This document shows positions 32,034-43,173 of a DNA stretch of 64,000 nucleotides, one piece after another. The translations under genes were made by a program, and so were the position numbers. The stretch is from Diphasiastrum complanatum. Lineage: Eukaryota > Streptophyta > Lycopodiopsida > Lycopodiales > Lycopodiaceae. The notes beneath the pieces are model-generated. The model saw nothing but the letters and a program-made list of their open reading frames with translations, ran no database searches and was not told where the DNA came from. How positions within the stretch are numbered: position 1 is the stretch's first letter; each line of letters opens with the position of its first letter. The stretch is taken from contig CM055092.1 in assembly GCA_029204225.1 (NCBI GenBank), positions 17,043,921 to 17,107,920 on the forward strand, read 5' to 3'.

Positions 32034-34645
32034 CAATCTCAAATCTTTCCATTTATTCATGCGTGACATCGGTACGTAATATGGACCTATGTGCAATTGG
32101 CAAGGGCTGGCCACATAACTCCTGATAGATTCTGGAGTTTTCTCAAAAACTGTAACACTCCAAGCTGGCTGCTCTCCCAATGCGAGTATTTTATCCAATT
32201 CCTTGTCGGCCTCTATTTCAGAGGTCTTAAAGCTAAGGACCCAACCACCACGCGAGGACTCATGCGGATGTTGCGCTAAAAAACTTTGGATTTGGTCCTC
32301 GATGCTGATTGGTCTTATGAACAATGGTGTGGTCCTTGATGAAGATGGACCCAGTTGCACTGCCTGTGGAACTGGCTATTATTCTTCAACTTTAGGGGCT
32401 CCACCCTGGTCCATGCTCGAATCCAACCCTGTATCCATATGTGCATCAACTTGTTGTGGAGGGCAGAATTGCGACATAACTGGAATTGATATTTGAGGCC
32501 CAGCTTCCAACACTTGAGCGACAACTTTTTCATATGCGTTGATAGTTGTTGAAGCTGTACCTTTGAATCTGTCAAAGCGGCCTTGGAATCCTTGAAGCGC
32601 CACTTTGTAGGTTTCAACCTTTTTAAACAAATACACGATTTCCATCGGAGTTATCGGATGATCAGGTATTTGCGTCTGTAGTTACGCATCACGCTCAAGG
32701 GTGGTCGCATCCAATTCACCTTGGAGACGTGTGCGATCTTGTTCAGCCATCTGCAGTTGACCTTGGAGCAGCTACACTTGTTGCTTTGCATCCTGCACGG
32801 CCTTGTCCACCTGATCTTGGGTGGTTGTGAGCGCATTCTGTAGTGAGCTGACATACTCTTCTAGGCGATCAGCCAATTGTTGTGCCGTCTTCTTCTCAGC
32901 TTCAGAGTTAGCTTCATGCTGCTTGGCGATCTTCAACTCTTTGTCCAGCTGAACGACTTTCTAGATGATGAGAGTATTTTCTGAGATTCGCTGTTCCATT
33001 TTTTTTTTCTTCTCCAGCATAGAGTGGATCACTTGCTCAAGGCTTGAGATCAAACTGAGGGCATCACCAGAATCTATAGTTGTGGAGGTGGTAGCAGCAA
33101 AAGTACTTGGTGGTACTGTCCCTGGTTGGCTTGGAGAAGGAGCCTGTAACTCTTCTTCTTCAAAGAGGTCTTCTTCTTCATAGCCCTCAGGCACTATGAC
33201 GTCGAACTTCTTTGGTGATTTGACAGCTTGTCCGACCCAAAGTGTGGCTGGTATGGCTTCAACTTGAGGGCGCAGGACTCTGGGGCATGACAAAAAATTT
33301 TGAGTCCCCAAGGGGGTCGGAATCATCGAACATATCTATAAAATATTGGGTGTTGGAACTGCTTTTGTGTGTGGAGGTGAGGCGACCTGGGCAGCTGTGA
33401 TGAAAATGGTAACCCCAATGGTCACAGACTATCCATGAGAGGAAGGAGAGGCGAGGGAAGCATCAGAGGCAGAGGGAATAGATAGTTCAGTGCGAATAGA
33501 AGCAGGGGGTGGAAGCGCAGTTGAAGATGTTTGCCTAATACAACGTCATGACGCAGAAGGCGAGTCAGGAATGACGATCTCGCTGCGTGGATGACGTCGA
33601 CTATGGGAACTGGATGCCTATTGAGATGACTCATCCAGTTCTTCTTCATAAATAGAAAGCAATTTTCAAGGTGGGAGGCTGCTAGGAGTGACAACAAAAG
33701 GCCAACATCAAATTGATGCTTGGTATTGCTCTTGATGGCTCGTTTGAGCTCTCCAAAACCAGTCTTGAACCAGTTATATGGTTCCAGAGGTGCCTTGGCT
33801 ATCTTGGCATGAGAATCAACTATCCTATGCAAAATCTGGGAAGTAATACGTTCTTTGTTGAGGTTGCCAACCATCAAGAAATTGTTCAAGAGCTGAGCAG
33901 CAGCGTGAATGGCAAGATCAGTAATGGCTTCTAGAAAGTAGTCATCATTAGTCTAGTGCAGATCATTTGTAACGTCAATATAAGGCTTAATAGCCCGTTT
34001 GGCTTGCTTATGGTTTGGTGAGGCTTGGGTACCAGATGCTATCCTTATAGCAGCAAGGGCAGACTCAATCATGCGCACCTTGTGTGTGGCTCCCTGGAAA
34101 GGAATATAAAACTTGGATTCCTCCTCCTTCCAAGTACTGAAGGCAAGATTGATAAAATCCATGTTTATTCTCCTTGAGAAGGCTCTCTCATGAATACTCA
34201 TTGCAGTAAGCAGAGGCTCCGCAAGGGTCATTCACTGAGTGACCATGCTTGTGCTAGGAAGGATTATGATATCCGTTGCAGATGGGACATCACGATGGAT
34301 TATATAAGGCGGTAACTGAGATGTATCAGTGAAAGATATGATGGAAAGAAACGAAAAGTAATAGGCGCAAGAGTATATCAAAAAATAGTACAGAAAGTTT
34401 TGAAGGCTTTGGTCACTGGAAAAATTGGCAAGAGCTTTGCTAGCACAAGTGAGGAATGAATCGAATTCAGCCAACTTATAGGTGAATTTGGGGGGGGGTC
34501 CATTACACTGAATACTAGTTTGGCTGATCAGTTCTGAACAAAAATTTGTAGGCTTACTCAATACTATGAAAATAGACAATAAAAATCTCGGCAAAAGTTT
34601 CAAAGGTGTTGAAGCAATCCGACAAATGTTTTCCAGGGCTGGCAA
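31977..34645 (-). pseudogene. Long coiled-coil ORF downstream of gypsy pol (about 890 codons, decayed)
   Basis: Minus strand, 34645 to 33422 in one frame with a TGA (34230) and a TAG (about 33951), then 33326 to 31977 in a second frame with TAG or TAA at about 32963, 32775, 32683 and 32376. Joined mentally, it gives an N-terminal part with MTLAEPLLTAMSIHER...FINLAFSTWKEEESKFYIPF and a helical HAAAQLL..F stretch. An acidic linker (EGYEEEDLFEEEE), then a classic heptad coiled coil (QLDKELKIAKQHEANSEAEK, AQQLADRLEEYVSSLQNAL, LLQGQLQMAEQDRTRLQGEL), and a C-terminal region with WVLSFKTSEIEADKELDKIL follow. Several stops look like single-base changes of Gln or Glu codons. It follows integrase on the same strand, the place of the extra or env-like ORF in Athila-type elements, but shows no signal peptide or clear transmembrane anchor. 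Function unknown. Confidence 0.6.
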
Positions 34646-34649
34646 AGGA

Positions 34650-35180
34650 TGAACCTTTGCCCAAGAGGGTCCTTCGTGCAGATACTGTCATAAATGCAAC
34701 TTTTCAATATCTGAATCTATAGTCAACCTAATTTTGACATTTTAAGACCATCTAGCATGTCAGCGAAGGTTTTTGAGGAGAGTAAGGTGTTCGACGAAGA
34801 TTCTCAAAATGGCATATTGCTGATCATTCTCCTAACTCAAAAACAGGTACTTTTTCTGAAAAAGAACCTTCGCCCAAGTCAGTATAGATATATCTGAAGT
34901 GGATGTACAATCTGAAAGCTCAACGAAGGTTTCTCATACTGTATAGGCAACATATGACCGAAATAGTGATTTTATAATCCTTTTCCATGAAAAAATTATC
35001 TTTTCAAAAATACTTTCCTTCCTCTTTTCCCACTCTGATGACTTTTTCTGACTTTTGCTCATCAGTCTTTTCTCATTTTTTCTCTTTTTTTTTACTATAT
35101 TTTCCAAACAAAATTAACGATTAACTAGTGAAAACAAAAAATTGAAAAAAATAAAAAAATAAAAAACCATTTGGATCATG
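34650..35180. other. Non-coding spacer between gypsy pol and the coiled-coil ORF
   Basis: About 530 bp without coding signal. It ends at the pol side in a long A/T run (35130-35165). CTTCG words (AACCTTCGCCCAAG, AACGAAGGTTTC) occur several times. It may carry the promoter or splice acceptor used for the downstream ORF. Confidence 0.35.
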
Positions 35181-35181
35181 C

Positions 35182-35610
35182 TTATTGAAGTGGCGGAGCA
35201 GGCTGCCAAAACTTGCGTAATCGACTGTCATTCACAGGAGTATCAAACCGTTTTCCGTCCAAGTGCTCAAAAATCACTGTTCCATAGTTCAGGATTTCCT
35301 TTACTTTATACGGGCCTTCATCAGTAAACTTCAATTTTCCCTTGATCAGCTTGGTTTTGTACATCAGTACGAAATCTCCTGCTTTCAGATCCTTTTTGTG
35401 TAATCGACGATCGTGCCATGCCTTACAGCGAGCTTTCTTTGCTGCTAACGCATGAACTACCATAGTATTAACTGGTGCGGTTCCTATTCATGAAACATGG
35501 TCAGCTAGATAATGTTGCTTCCCCTTTCAAACCACATTCGAAAGTCAAATTTAGTCAAAATCTTGCAATACGTCCAGTATTGCACGTCTTGTTTACCAAG
35601 ATTTGGCCAA
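35182..35610 (-). pseudogene. Gypsy integrase C-terminus fused to an RNase H end
   Basis: Right to left: LVNKTCNTGRIARF... (end of RNase H, frameshifted), a junction near 35480, then NTMVVHALAAKKARCKAWHDRRLHKKDLKAGDFVLMYKTKLIKGKL..GPYKVKEILNYGTVIF...FDTPVNDSRLRKFW. The second part is the SH3-like C-terminal domain of a gypsy integrase (KxGDxVLxY...GKL...GPYxV). The zinc domain and DDE core are absent, removed by deletion. The RNase H end is a second, diverged copy of that at 36060-36190. Confidence 0.75.
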
Positions 35611-35714
35611 ATTTTGATGGATCTAGCTTGATTTGGCTTGATCTTCCTAGATCTAGTGGTGATGGTTTATCATAATAGCTTTTCGTAACATGCCACCACC
35701 AATCTGGATCTATC

Positions 35715-36486
35715 TTATTGTGGTGGCCAGTACTTGTGCAACCGGCTATCGATGATGGGTGTGTCGATGTGAAAGCGAAATGATCTGGGTGGCCTCATGA
35801 GGGAGAATACATCGCCAAAGGATTCCGTTTGGTCCTCTTCGATACAATTGGACGGAATCAGCTGATATGGTCTAGCTTTCAAGATCAATTTTCGCTGATC
35901 GGCCTTTGGAAGTGACTTGTCTGGTTGGCCCGGCATTAGATATTCAACAATGTCAGCAGCCCATTCTGATACTGTGTCTATGTAAAACAAGGCAGCATCG
36001 GCTAGCTCATCATCGGGTTGGATTGCAATCTCCTTTCCCTTGATTTGAGACATATGATCTACCATGTAGTGTTGTTTTCCCTTGCGAACTACTATTCAAA
36101 AATCAAACTCCAATAACAGAAGTAGCCATCTAGTGATTCTTCTGGTGTTGCAAGTTTTGTTAACGAGATAGAGCAAGGGTTGATGGTTCATATACAAAGA
36201 GAAATGTGTGGCCATCAGGTAGTGTCAAAATTTCTTAACAGCATAGATCATTGCCAGTGCTTCACGTTTTGTGGTTGAATAATTCATTTCTGAATCACTG
36301 AGCTATCGGCTTGCAAATCGGATTGGAAAATCCCTTTTGTGTTCACCTGGCTGGGTTTAGACTGCTCCAACTGCATACTTCGATGCGTCCGTATGCACGT
36401 GAAACTCAATGGACCAATTGGGTGGGCGTAAGATTGATGCTGAAACCAATGCATTCTTAAGCTCTTGGAAAGCCTTTAGGACTTCC
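35715..36486 (-). pseudogene. Gypsy RNase H end and linker, fused to an integrase tail
   Basis: The 36486-36070 part carries degraded RNase H words: WNEEVLKAF, the ASV..SILRP area, FHVHTDASKYAV-like, then LYLVNKTCNTRRITRWLLLLLEFDF (end of RNase H). The 36065-35715 frame continues DHMSQIKGKEIAIQPDDELADAALFYID...WAADIVEYL, the linker that normally precedes the integrase zinc finger. It then jumps to IDTPIIDSRLHKYW, the very end of integrase. So integrase zinc finger and core were lost here as well. Confidence 0.7.
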
Positions 36487-37462
36487 TCATTCCAATGTGG
36501 ATCCGTTGTGAGTTTGTAAATTGGTCAGAAAATCAAGAATGAAGATTCTATAATAGTTAGCATGACCCATAAAGATGTAGACTTTGCGGATCATTCCCGG
36601 TGGTGGTAGATCAACAATGATTTTGATCTTTGATAGATCTGTGGCGATCTCGTGTCTTGACACTATATGGCCGAGAATCAAGCCATGTGTAACCCAAATT
36701 TGACATTTTTCTAGATTCAAGGAGATTTGGAAGTCGCGCCATTTTTGTAGTACTTTTTTCAAATTGGACAAGTGTTCCGAGTCTAGTCTATGCAGCACAT
36801 ATCATCCAAGAAAACTTCCAGAAATTTTTGCAAATAATCTTTGAATGTTGCCTGCATGACTTGCTGGAAAGTGCTTGGGGCATTGCAAAGTCCGAATGGC
36901 ATCACCTTATAGGCATAGGTTCCCCATTCCATGGCAAATGTTGTTTTGTGTTGGTCTTGGGGGGCTATCTTCACCTGGTTGTAGCTGTTGAAGCCGTCTA
37001 GAAAGCTGTAGGCTTCGGCGCCAGCTACTCTATCGAAGACACTTTTTGTAAATGGTAAAGGAAAATGATCCTTTTTTGTGACTGCATTGAGCGCCTTTAG
37101 ATTCACACAAATCTGCATTTTGCCGTTCTTCTTGGGTACTATAACTATTGGCGATACTCATTCCGTGTGCTCAATTTTATAGATGAAATTTGCATCCATC
37201 AGCTTCTACAACTCCTGCTTGTCAACTCTATATAATTTGGGTTGCAGCGGTAGTAACGGCTTACCTTGGGGACTGCTATGTCCACCAAGGGTATGGTGTG
37301 TTGGACTACTGTTGGTGGAATGCCTTTAAGATCACTATGACTCCAGGCAAAATAGTCTTTATACTCCACCAACAATGATCGTAGTCTCTTGAACTGTGTG
37401 GGCGTTAATTGCTCTCCCACATGCACTATCTTTTCTTCTTCACTTGGCTCGGCAAGGTTCAT
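36487..37462 (-). pseudogene. Ty3/gypsy reverse transcriptase, minus strand
   Basis: Right to left: MNLAEPSEEEKIVHVGEQL (RT N-terminal lead-in), FAWSHSDLKGI, a break, QICVNLKALNAVTKKDHFPLPF, FLDGFNSYNQVKIAPQDQHKTTFAMEWGTYAY, MPFGLCNAPSTFQQVMQ, VFLDDMCCI (the catalytic Asp pair as FLDD), a frameshift near 36790, then LNLEKCQIWVTHGLILGHIVS and IFMGHANYYRIF (thumb). All main RT motifs are visible; two or three frame breaks and a stop near 37200 inactivate it. Motifs fit the Ty3/gypsy family with LTRs primed by tRNA-Asp. Confidence 0.9.
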
Positions 37463-37866
37463 CGGTTGTGTTCGTGCAGGTCCCTCGAAGACTTGTTCCG
37501 CTGGTGTCTGACTTTGATCAGGTTCTCATTGGGCTTGTGGCATCATTATTACCACGTCGTCCAAGATATAATTTTTGAAAGTTTTAGGCATCTTGTGAAC
37601 TGGAGCTCATCAAGATTCCTCCTTCAGCATATTGATCTTAGTCTGACTGGTCATTTTTTGGTTTTTTGTCACTTGCGTAGAAGATGAAGCTGTATCTGAG
37701 TCCATTTTGATTGACTTCAAAGAATCCAACACTTCTTTTTCTTCTTTTTCGTCATTTTGGTGGATTCTTCCTTGTTGTCTTTCATTGGAACTGTCGTGAC
37801 ATTCGCCTCGTGGTTGCGAACATCAACATCTACCATAGCTATCGCCTCTTCGGGTAGATCACTCCA
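37463..37866 (-). other. Gypsy protease-RT spacer, degraded
   Basis: No clear domain; short acidic and Lys-rich frames in the expected place between the 38304-37867 linker frame and RT. It includes a CTTCTTTTTC-rich stretch near 37735. Confidence 0.35.
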
Positions 37867-38304
37867 TCAGATCACCTGGTTGTAGCGTTGCTTCAACTGA
37901 TTTTTCTTATTCGCAGGTGCCTTGGGTGGATCAATCCTTGAGACTTTTGCCATAGCAGACTTTTGCGGTGGTTGAGCTGGTACTTTCTTGATTCCGTAAC
38001 GATCTGGGTCCATGTGGTGTAGGACTTGCTCATCAGTCAACTCAATCTCCTTATTATAAGTTAGAGCATGTTGCCAAGGGACTACATCATCATCCACTGG
38101 GTTCTCAATAGGTTCCACAGACAGCCATGCTACATTTATTTTATTCATCCCAAATGTGATTGGTGTGTCCGCCGTAGTGTAACACTTGGGTGAAGATGTA
38201 CTGGGTTCAGGATCTGATTCATATTGACATGTCCAATAGTCAATAGTTGCTAATGCATCCGTCCATCTCATTGTGAAGTTTTTAGCATGTGTGAACTTCA
38301 CCAC
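37867..38304 (-). pseudogene. Gypsy protease-RT linker frame
   Basis: 146 codons. The part LTYNKEIELTDEQVLHHMDPDRYGIKKVP recurs in diverged form in the scrambled gypsy segment at about 54840-54960 (LTYDDNAKLTDEQILNHMDP-like), so it is a conserved element-encoded linker and not chance. No catalytic motif. It sits between protease (38897-39877) and RT. Confidence 0.6.
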
Positions 38305-38896
38305 ACACCCTACAAGATCTTACTGAGGTGTTGTGATTGCACAAGATTGATCAAAGAATAGTATGCTTGAAAAATCTAAGGCAAGAGCACAATGGCATAC
38401 ATCTGATGAAAAAATCTAATTCTTCACTATGAGAAATGAATGTCAAAAATAATTCTAAGTGTTCAATATGGGAAAAAGAGGCTGCTCTAGGGTAGAGAGA
38501 GAAAATCATACATAGAAAACTTGAGTAGAGAGAGAATGAGTCCAAAACACCAAAATTTCAATATTCACAGTATGGCAAAACATGCCCAGCTTTTCCTACA
38601 TGAGAGAAACTCGAATTCCTACAGTGGAGTTGCATGAAAAGTCCACTTAACTGAACTAATTCACCTACTAGATATCCACGTGTTACTGCATGCATGTATG
38701 GTGCATGTACTGCATGTCAACTCATAAAATTGCCTAGACATGAGTAGATCACAGAAACTACTTTGCATGATGCATGCACTGATTGCATGTGGCTTGCATG
38801 CATACAATAAGACTTTGCATGCTATCAAAACATCTGCATGTCATTACAATTGAACCTATCTAACTCAAATCCGAACTACACTAGAAGGATATGTGC
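38305..38896. other. Non-coding insertion or degraded spacer inside gypsy pol
   Basis: No coding signal; rich in GCATG words (GCATGCATG near 38691, TGCATGTCAACTC, GATGCATGCACTG, TTGCATGCATAC between 38690 and 38840). It interrupts the protease-RT region and could be a small insertion, but no terminal repeats were seen. Confidence 0.35.
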
Positions 38897-39880
38897 TCAA
38901 TTCACACTCCTTATATGTACAACATGAAATCTAGTGAAAATTATCATAGACATGACCCCAAACTTAAGATAGGAAGATAATATTTTAATAATCTTCACAC
39001 TCATGACATCCGTCTTTGAATCATAGTGACCTCCCTTGGCTGGCCTTGGGCGATCAATCGTGTGATATGTCGTGGATGATCCGTCATCAACTTTGGGTGT
39101 AATAGGTTTCACCGCCCATGTGGTTGGATCAACCTTCACAGTCTGCTCTCTATTTTTTAAGGTGAGTTTCCTCGTACCCCAGTTGTGTACTACTTGCGCA
39201 GTCCTCACCCATGGTCTTCCCAGTGAAACACGGTATGCAGTTGGAAATTCATGTATATCAATGACTACAAAAGTAATCACAAATTGCATGTCTGCTATTT
39301 TTACAGGATCGACAACTACACCTTTTGGTTTCACACATGATTGATCTGCTAGCTTGATGGCGAATCTTGCTGGCTTTAATCCTTGTAGACCCCACTTTTC
39401 ATACAAAGTATTGGAGATCAAATTGGCACCTGATCCTCCATCTACTACTGCTGCCTCATCCTCGTATCTCTTGTGTTTGATTGGCAAAGTGATGTTTTGC
39501 TCCTCACTTTTCCATGCTGCCTTGATGTGGAGGACGTTACTTGTTTCTTCATAGCCTGTACAATATATGGGCTCAAGTGCTACTGGTTCCTCATCCGCTT
39601 TGGCCCGTTCAGCTAGAAGGCTTTTTGCTTGTGGTGCAATCCGCAGTAGTTCTCCGAGTGGTAAACTAACATGGCTCGCCAATAAAAGTGTGAGCCTTTT
39701 AGTGCATGGTTCCTCGGGCTCCACCATGTAAAAAGGTGGTTCATGTTCGTGCAACCAATCATTTTGATCAGTGCGTAGTGGTGAGCCTGCTTGCGGTTCC
39801 GGTTTGACGCCAACTGGAGGTTCCATGGGATTGTCCCTTTCTTGCTCTTTTTTCTCTGCTTGTGCTTTCTTACCCAATGT
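38897..39880 (-). pseudogene. Ty3/gypsy retropepsin-type protease region
   Basis: 326 open codons on the minus strand. Central part: DEAAVVDGGSGANLISNTLYEKWGL, where DGGSGAN stands at the catalytic DT/SG position. It is followed by FAIKLADQS, GVVVDPVKIADMQFVITFVVID and FPTAYRVSLGRPWV, the usual retropepsin flap and ILGRPWL-like end. The N-terminal 120 residues are Lys/Glu-rich linker, in a different frame from the upstream zinc-knuckle frame, so a frameshift lies near 39800-39880. The tail after about 39000 has no known domain. Confidence 0.8.
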
Positions 39881-40300
39881 CTTATTTTCTGGTACTGTCT
39901 TCTTTCTTCCCTCACATTCGGATATGGCACTGAAGTTGAGGGTTGGTCGTCAGTGACCGAGAGTGGTGGTGAGGGAGCCACTTCCTTCCTCTTCTGTGCT
40001 CGCGTGACGGCTAACACAGGAGCGTGGAATTGGTGTCTTTCCGATGGCATCCCTGTTGGAACTGCTAGTTGTTGTATCGCAATGAAGTTGAGAGGTGCAC
40101 TAGTTCCAGGTTTTAACGGACAATTCTTGTAACAATGTCCATAACCGCATTCTCGACAGAAGGATGTATATTGTCCCTTGTAGGGACATTCCACAATTCT
40201 CTGTCCTTTGCCACATTCGTAGCAGCCGTAGTTCCTTTCGCCTTGACGCTGAGTTTGAGCTGCATAGGCTACAACATATTCATTTATGGCAGGATCCATA
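39881..40300 (-). pseudogene. Gypsy gag C-terminal zinc knuckles
   Basis: Starts near MDPAINEYVVAYAAQTQRQGERNYG, then CYECGKGQRIVEC and CRECGYGHCYKNC, two degenerate CCHC-type knuckles (the first has lost its His, the second has spacing CxxCxxxHxxxxC). Nucleic-acid binding part of gag. The open frame continues to 39613 but from about 39880 the true coding frame is that of the protease ORF. Confidence 0.7.
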
Positions 40301-40361
40301 TCAGATTTACATAGGCCACTTGATGATTGACTGGCCCTAGTGGTGCAGGTAAGGCCATACG

Positions 40362-40600
40362 CTATTGCTGATTCGGTGTGCTATACCTTGGTGCCGCATT
40401 TGGTGCCCCTTGATGATAAGGATAAGAAGTGTGATAAAGACTTCTCTTCTGTTGAACAATCCGGGGGTTAAATGGGCAAAATGCCATATCATGCGATGTT
40501 GCATTGCACAAATGGCAAAATCTATGTGTCAGTCTCAGATTTTGCTTTAGGACTGGACACTCGTTCGTTGTATGGTTTTGCGTGCACACTAAACACCATA
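40362..40600 (-). pseudogene. Gypsy gag zinc-knuckle segment
   Basis: CTQNHTTNECPVLKQN followed by CHLCNATSHDMAFC, the latter an intact CxxCxxxxHxxxxC zinc knuckle. The frame ends in a Gln/Pro-rich stretch. It lies between the gag core and the next knuckles, all on one strand, so gag here carried at least three knuckle-like motifs. Confidence 0.75.
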
Positions 40601-40939
40601 CATTCTCCCATCTTGGATACTATAGCTGGTTTGGTTCTGGTTGATGTGGCGTTATTGCTACAGCTCCATGTAAGGCTTTCAGTCCCTAGTCAAACTACGC
40701 CGTAAGTTGCTCCATCTATTGTTTGTGTAATTTTGTCATTTGCTCCAACTGTAGTTCTGTGGATAGAGTGGATGCGTTTGAAGATGATGATGTAATCAAG
40801 GGAGTAGGAGTGTGGGTGGATGGATATTCATCGTCAGATCCCTCATCCTCTTCCCTGATGGCATCTTCTATAGCTTTTTGTAGAGTAGCATACTGCTCCC
40901 GTCGTTTCAGTTCTCTTCTGATATTTTGTGGTAGTCTGG

Positions 40940-41411
40940 CTAGGAATCACATGATCACCACATGATCGGGAGTTAGGGCTGCACTACACTCGGATCGTAG
41001 ATGTTTGACCCGTTCAATATAGTCCCTGACCCTTTCTTGTTTTCCCATATTGACTTTGCTCAACAAGAGAAACGGGTCTTCTAGGAACTTTCTTGGTTTA
41101 AAGCACGTAATGAGAGCCGCTTTTACCGCTTCCCAAGTAGATTTTTCTTCCTCTGCCAGGTTGAAAAACCAATCCTGAGCCACTGCCAATAAGGACATGG
41201 AGAACAACATTAACTTTTCCGCAGGTGTCCATTCACCGTAGATTTCATAGGCTTGCTCGTAGATTTGGAGGAACCGGATGGGATCTGATGATCCGTTGTA
41301 TTTTGGTATTTCCATCCATGGTGCTCTTCGGACCGCTTGCAAGGGAGCGACAGGTACGGGTTGGCCCATTGGATCCATTGGTGCTGGTTCCGGTTCTGTC
41401 TCTTGTTGCAC
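40940..41411 (-). pseudogene. Ty3/gypsy gag core
   Basis: 155 codons: APWMEIPKYNGSSDPIRFLQIYEQAYEIYGEWTP then LMLFSMSLLAVAQDWFFNLAEEEKSTWEAVKAALITCFKP then FLLLSKVNMGKQERVRDYIERVKHLRSEC. This is the Retrotrans_gag fold (P.F.G..DP..FL..YE, A..WF..L, W......F...F, ...E....Y..R...L). The frame is open for the whole core. A relative at 46813-46289 shares the pattern at moderate identity, so two gypsy elements of one family lie here. Confidence 0.85.
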
Positions 41412-43151
41412 AATTGCTAATCTGGGAAGGTGTGGTGTTTGATTTGCTATTCTTCATGCTATTGATCATCCCGATCTCAGATTCATCCGATGATGGTTTT
41501 CAAAGTGGTTGGATCTTGCTTATACAGTGGGATGTAGTCTTTGAATCTTGAGTATCTGATCAATCTGATCGGCCTGAAGTGAATTTCAGCCTCTTGCGGT
41601 GGTTTTTCCTTGAAAATTTTTTATTCCTTGTACTGATTGACCTAAGATTTTGATAGTAGCTGGATCTGATGTAGATTTTTCCACTAATCTAGTCTACGAG
41701 GGTTCTCTTGTGTGAGGGTTGGCTATGCGAGGGTTCTTTAGTTGTGTTTTAAGGTAAAAAAACTTGATATCTCTCAGATATCTGACAAGTAACTCTCTAA
41801 AGGATCACAGTAGCTGAATCTGGGTTAGATCTCAATATGGAATTCTCTACAAGAGTTACACTAAGTGAAAATTTCATTGTATGCGAGGGTTCAAAACTAC
41901 AAATTTGGCTTGATCTTCACCATATCTTTGTACTAACTCTTGCGGGCTTCATCACTGATGGAAATGGACATTCTAAATCGATTGAGAGGGTCTGCGAGAG
42001 TTCTTACTAGAAGGATTTGCTGGATCTTCAATTTTTAGTGATTTTTTAGCGCTTAAATCCAATTTTCTGCTCACTGGAATCAAACTCACTCTCGTAGGCT
42101 CTTCTGTGTTTTTGTCTCTAAGAGAGGGAGCTTTAGAATCCTCTGCGAGAGTTCTTGCCCACTGGAACTAAAAATTTTGGTGTCTGCAAGGTTCACTGGT
42201 ACTTTTCCGTCTTTTTTTTACTTGGAACTCTCGCACAAACACTTAGACATCCAACTAACTCTCGCAAGTTTCTCTGTGTCTTGGTCTCACTGAGATGGAA
42301 CTTCAGAGGGGTCTACGAAAGTTCTTATGAAGATTTGAATTTTTTTGGATTTTTTTAAGGGTTTTTTTGAATTTTTTATGATTTTTCTCTGATTTTTGCA
42401 ATCTGCTTGGAACTAACTCTCACAGGCTTTTATGCAGGTCTGGGACAGTACCTTGGAGCTGCTGCCAGTCATGCAAGGATTAATTCTCATTGTTTTTGGA
42501 GATATTAAAATCTGATGAGATTTTAGGCTCTTTTTCCCTTTAAAATGTAGATTGGTGTGTTTTTTTTGGGGTTTTGACTGGTTGGTTTGGTTTTCAAGCC
42601 CTTAGAGGCTGTTCAAGGCCTCCTCTACCCTCTCACACCTCCTCCGCTAACTATGAATAGTCCAAACACAAAAAAATATAGAAAACTAACTCTAAACACC
42701 CAAAAATCTATCTAAAATTACAATTAGAGGAGTTTTGAGTTCCAAAAAGACCCTTTAAAAATTCATGCAAGATGTCTTTTTTATTATTAAAATATTATAA
42801 CACTAATACTTTTGACTTGCCATAACTTTTTAATTGTAGCTCAAAAGTATGTCATTTAATATATCATTGGAAAGCCCTTGTTGAGCGTTTTCCAATGCAC
42901 GAAACTTTGCTGAATTCAGACTTACCACTAAAAAGTTATGCCATTTTTAATATAGAATCAACATGTGGACTCAAAAAGTTATGTTACGTAGATTTCAAAT
43001 TTGAGTGTTTTGATTGGTCCATGTGTAAGAAAAATTTGAGAAAAAAATATTAAAGGAATCTTTACAAAGGGTCTTTTTTGGATTTAGAACTCCTTTAATG
43101 TCTAAAAAGCAAGAAAATAGGGAAAATGCAACTACACTAGTTAGTGGGAAC
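41412..43151 (-). other. Long 5' leader of the gypsy element
   Basis: 1.7 kb between primer site and gag, without coding signal except a MITE at 42723-43099. It contains repeated words around (T/G)CGAGGGTTC and ACTCTCGCA(G/A)G: GCGAGGGTTC near 41727 and 41883, CTCTCGC words near 42228 and 42257. So it has its own degenerate internal repetition. Long leaders are usual in Athila- and Tat-type elements. Confidence 0.45.
42723..43099. mobile_element. MITE copy 1 (377 bp, 35-bp terminal inverted repeats)
   Basis: Begins ATTAGAGGAGTTTTGAG and ends with the inverted form ...CTAAATCC-type arm: the last 38 bp, reverse-complemented, reads ATTAAAGGAGTTCTAAATCC and continues CAAAAAAGACCCTTTG, matching the start over about 36 bp. 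It has no ORF and is AT-rich. A second copy lies at 49842-50196. A clear target duplication was not found at either copy. It sits in the leader of the gypsy element, so it inserted after or with it. Confidence 0.75.
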
Positions 43152-43172
43152 CTATCCCCGGCAACGGCACCA
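43152..43172 (-). other. Primer binding site, tRNA-Asp type
   Basis: Minus strand TGGTGCCGTTGCCGGGGA. Plant tRNA-Asp ends in CCCCGGCAACGGCGCCA, so this is complementary with one mismatch. tRNA-Asp priming is typical of Athila/Calypso-type Ty3/gypsy elements. It lies one base inside the LTR end and fixes the element's orientation. Confidence 0.85.
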
Positions 43173-43173
43173 C

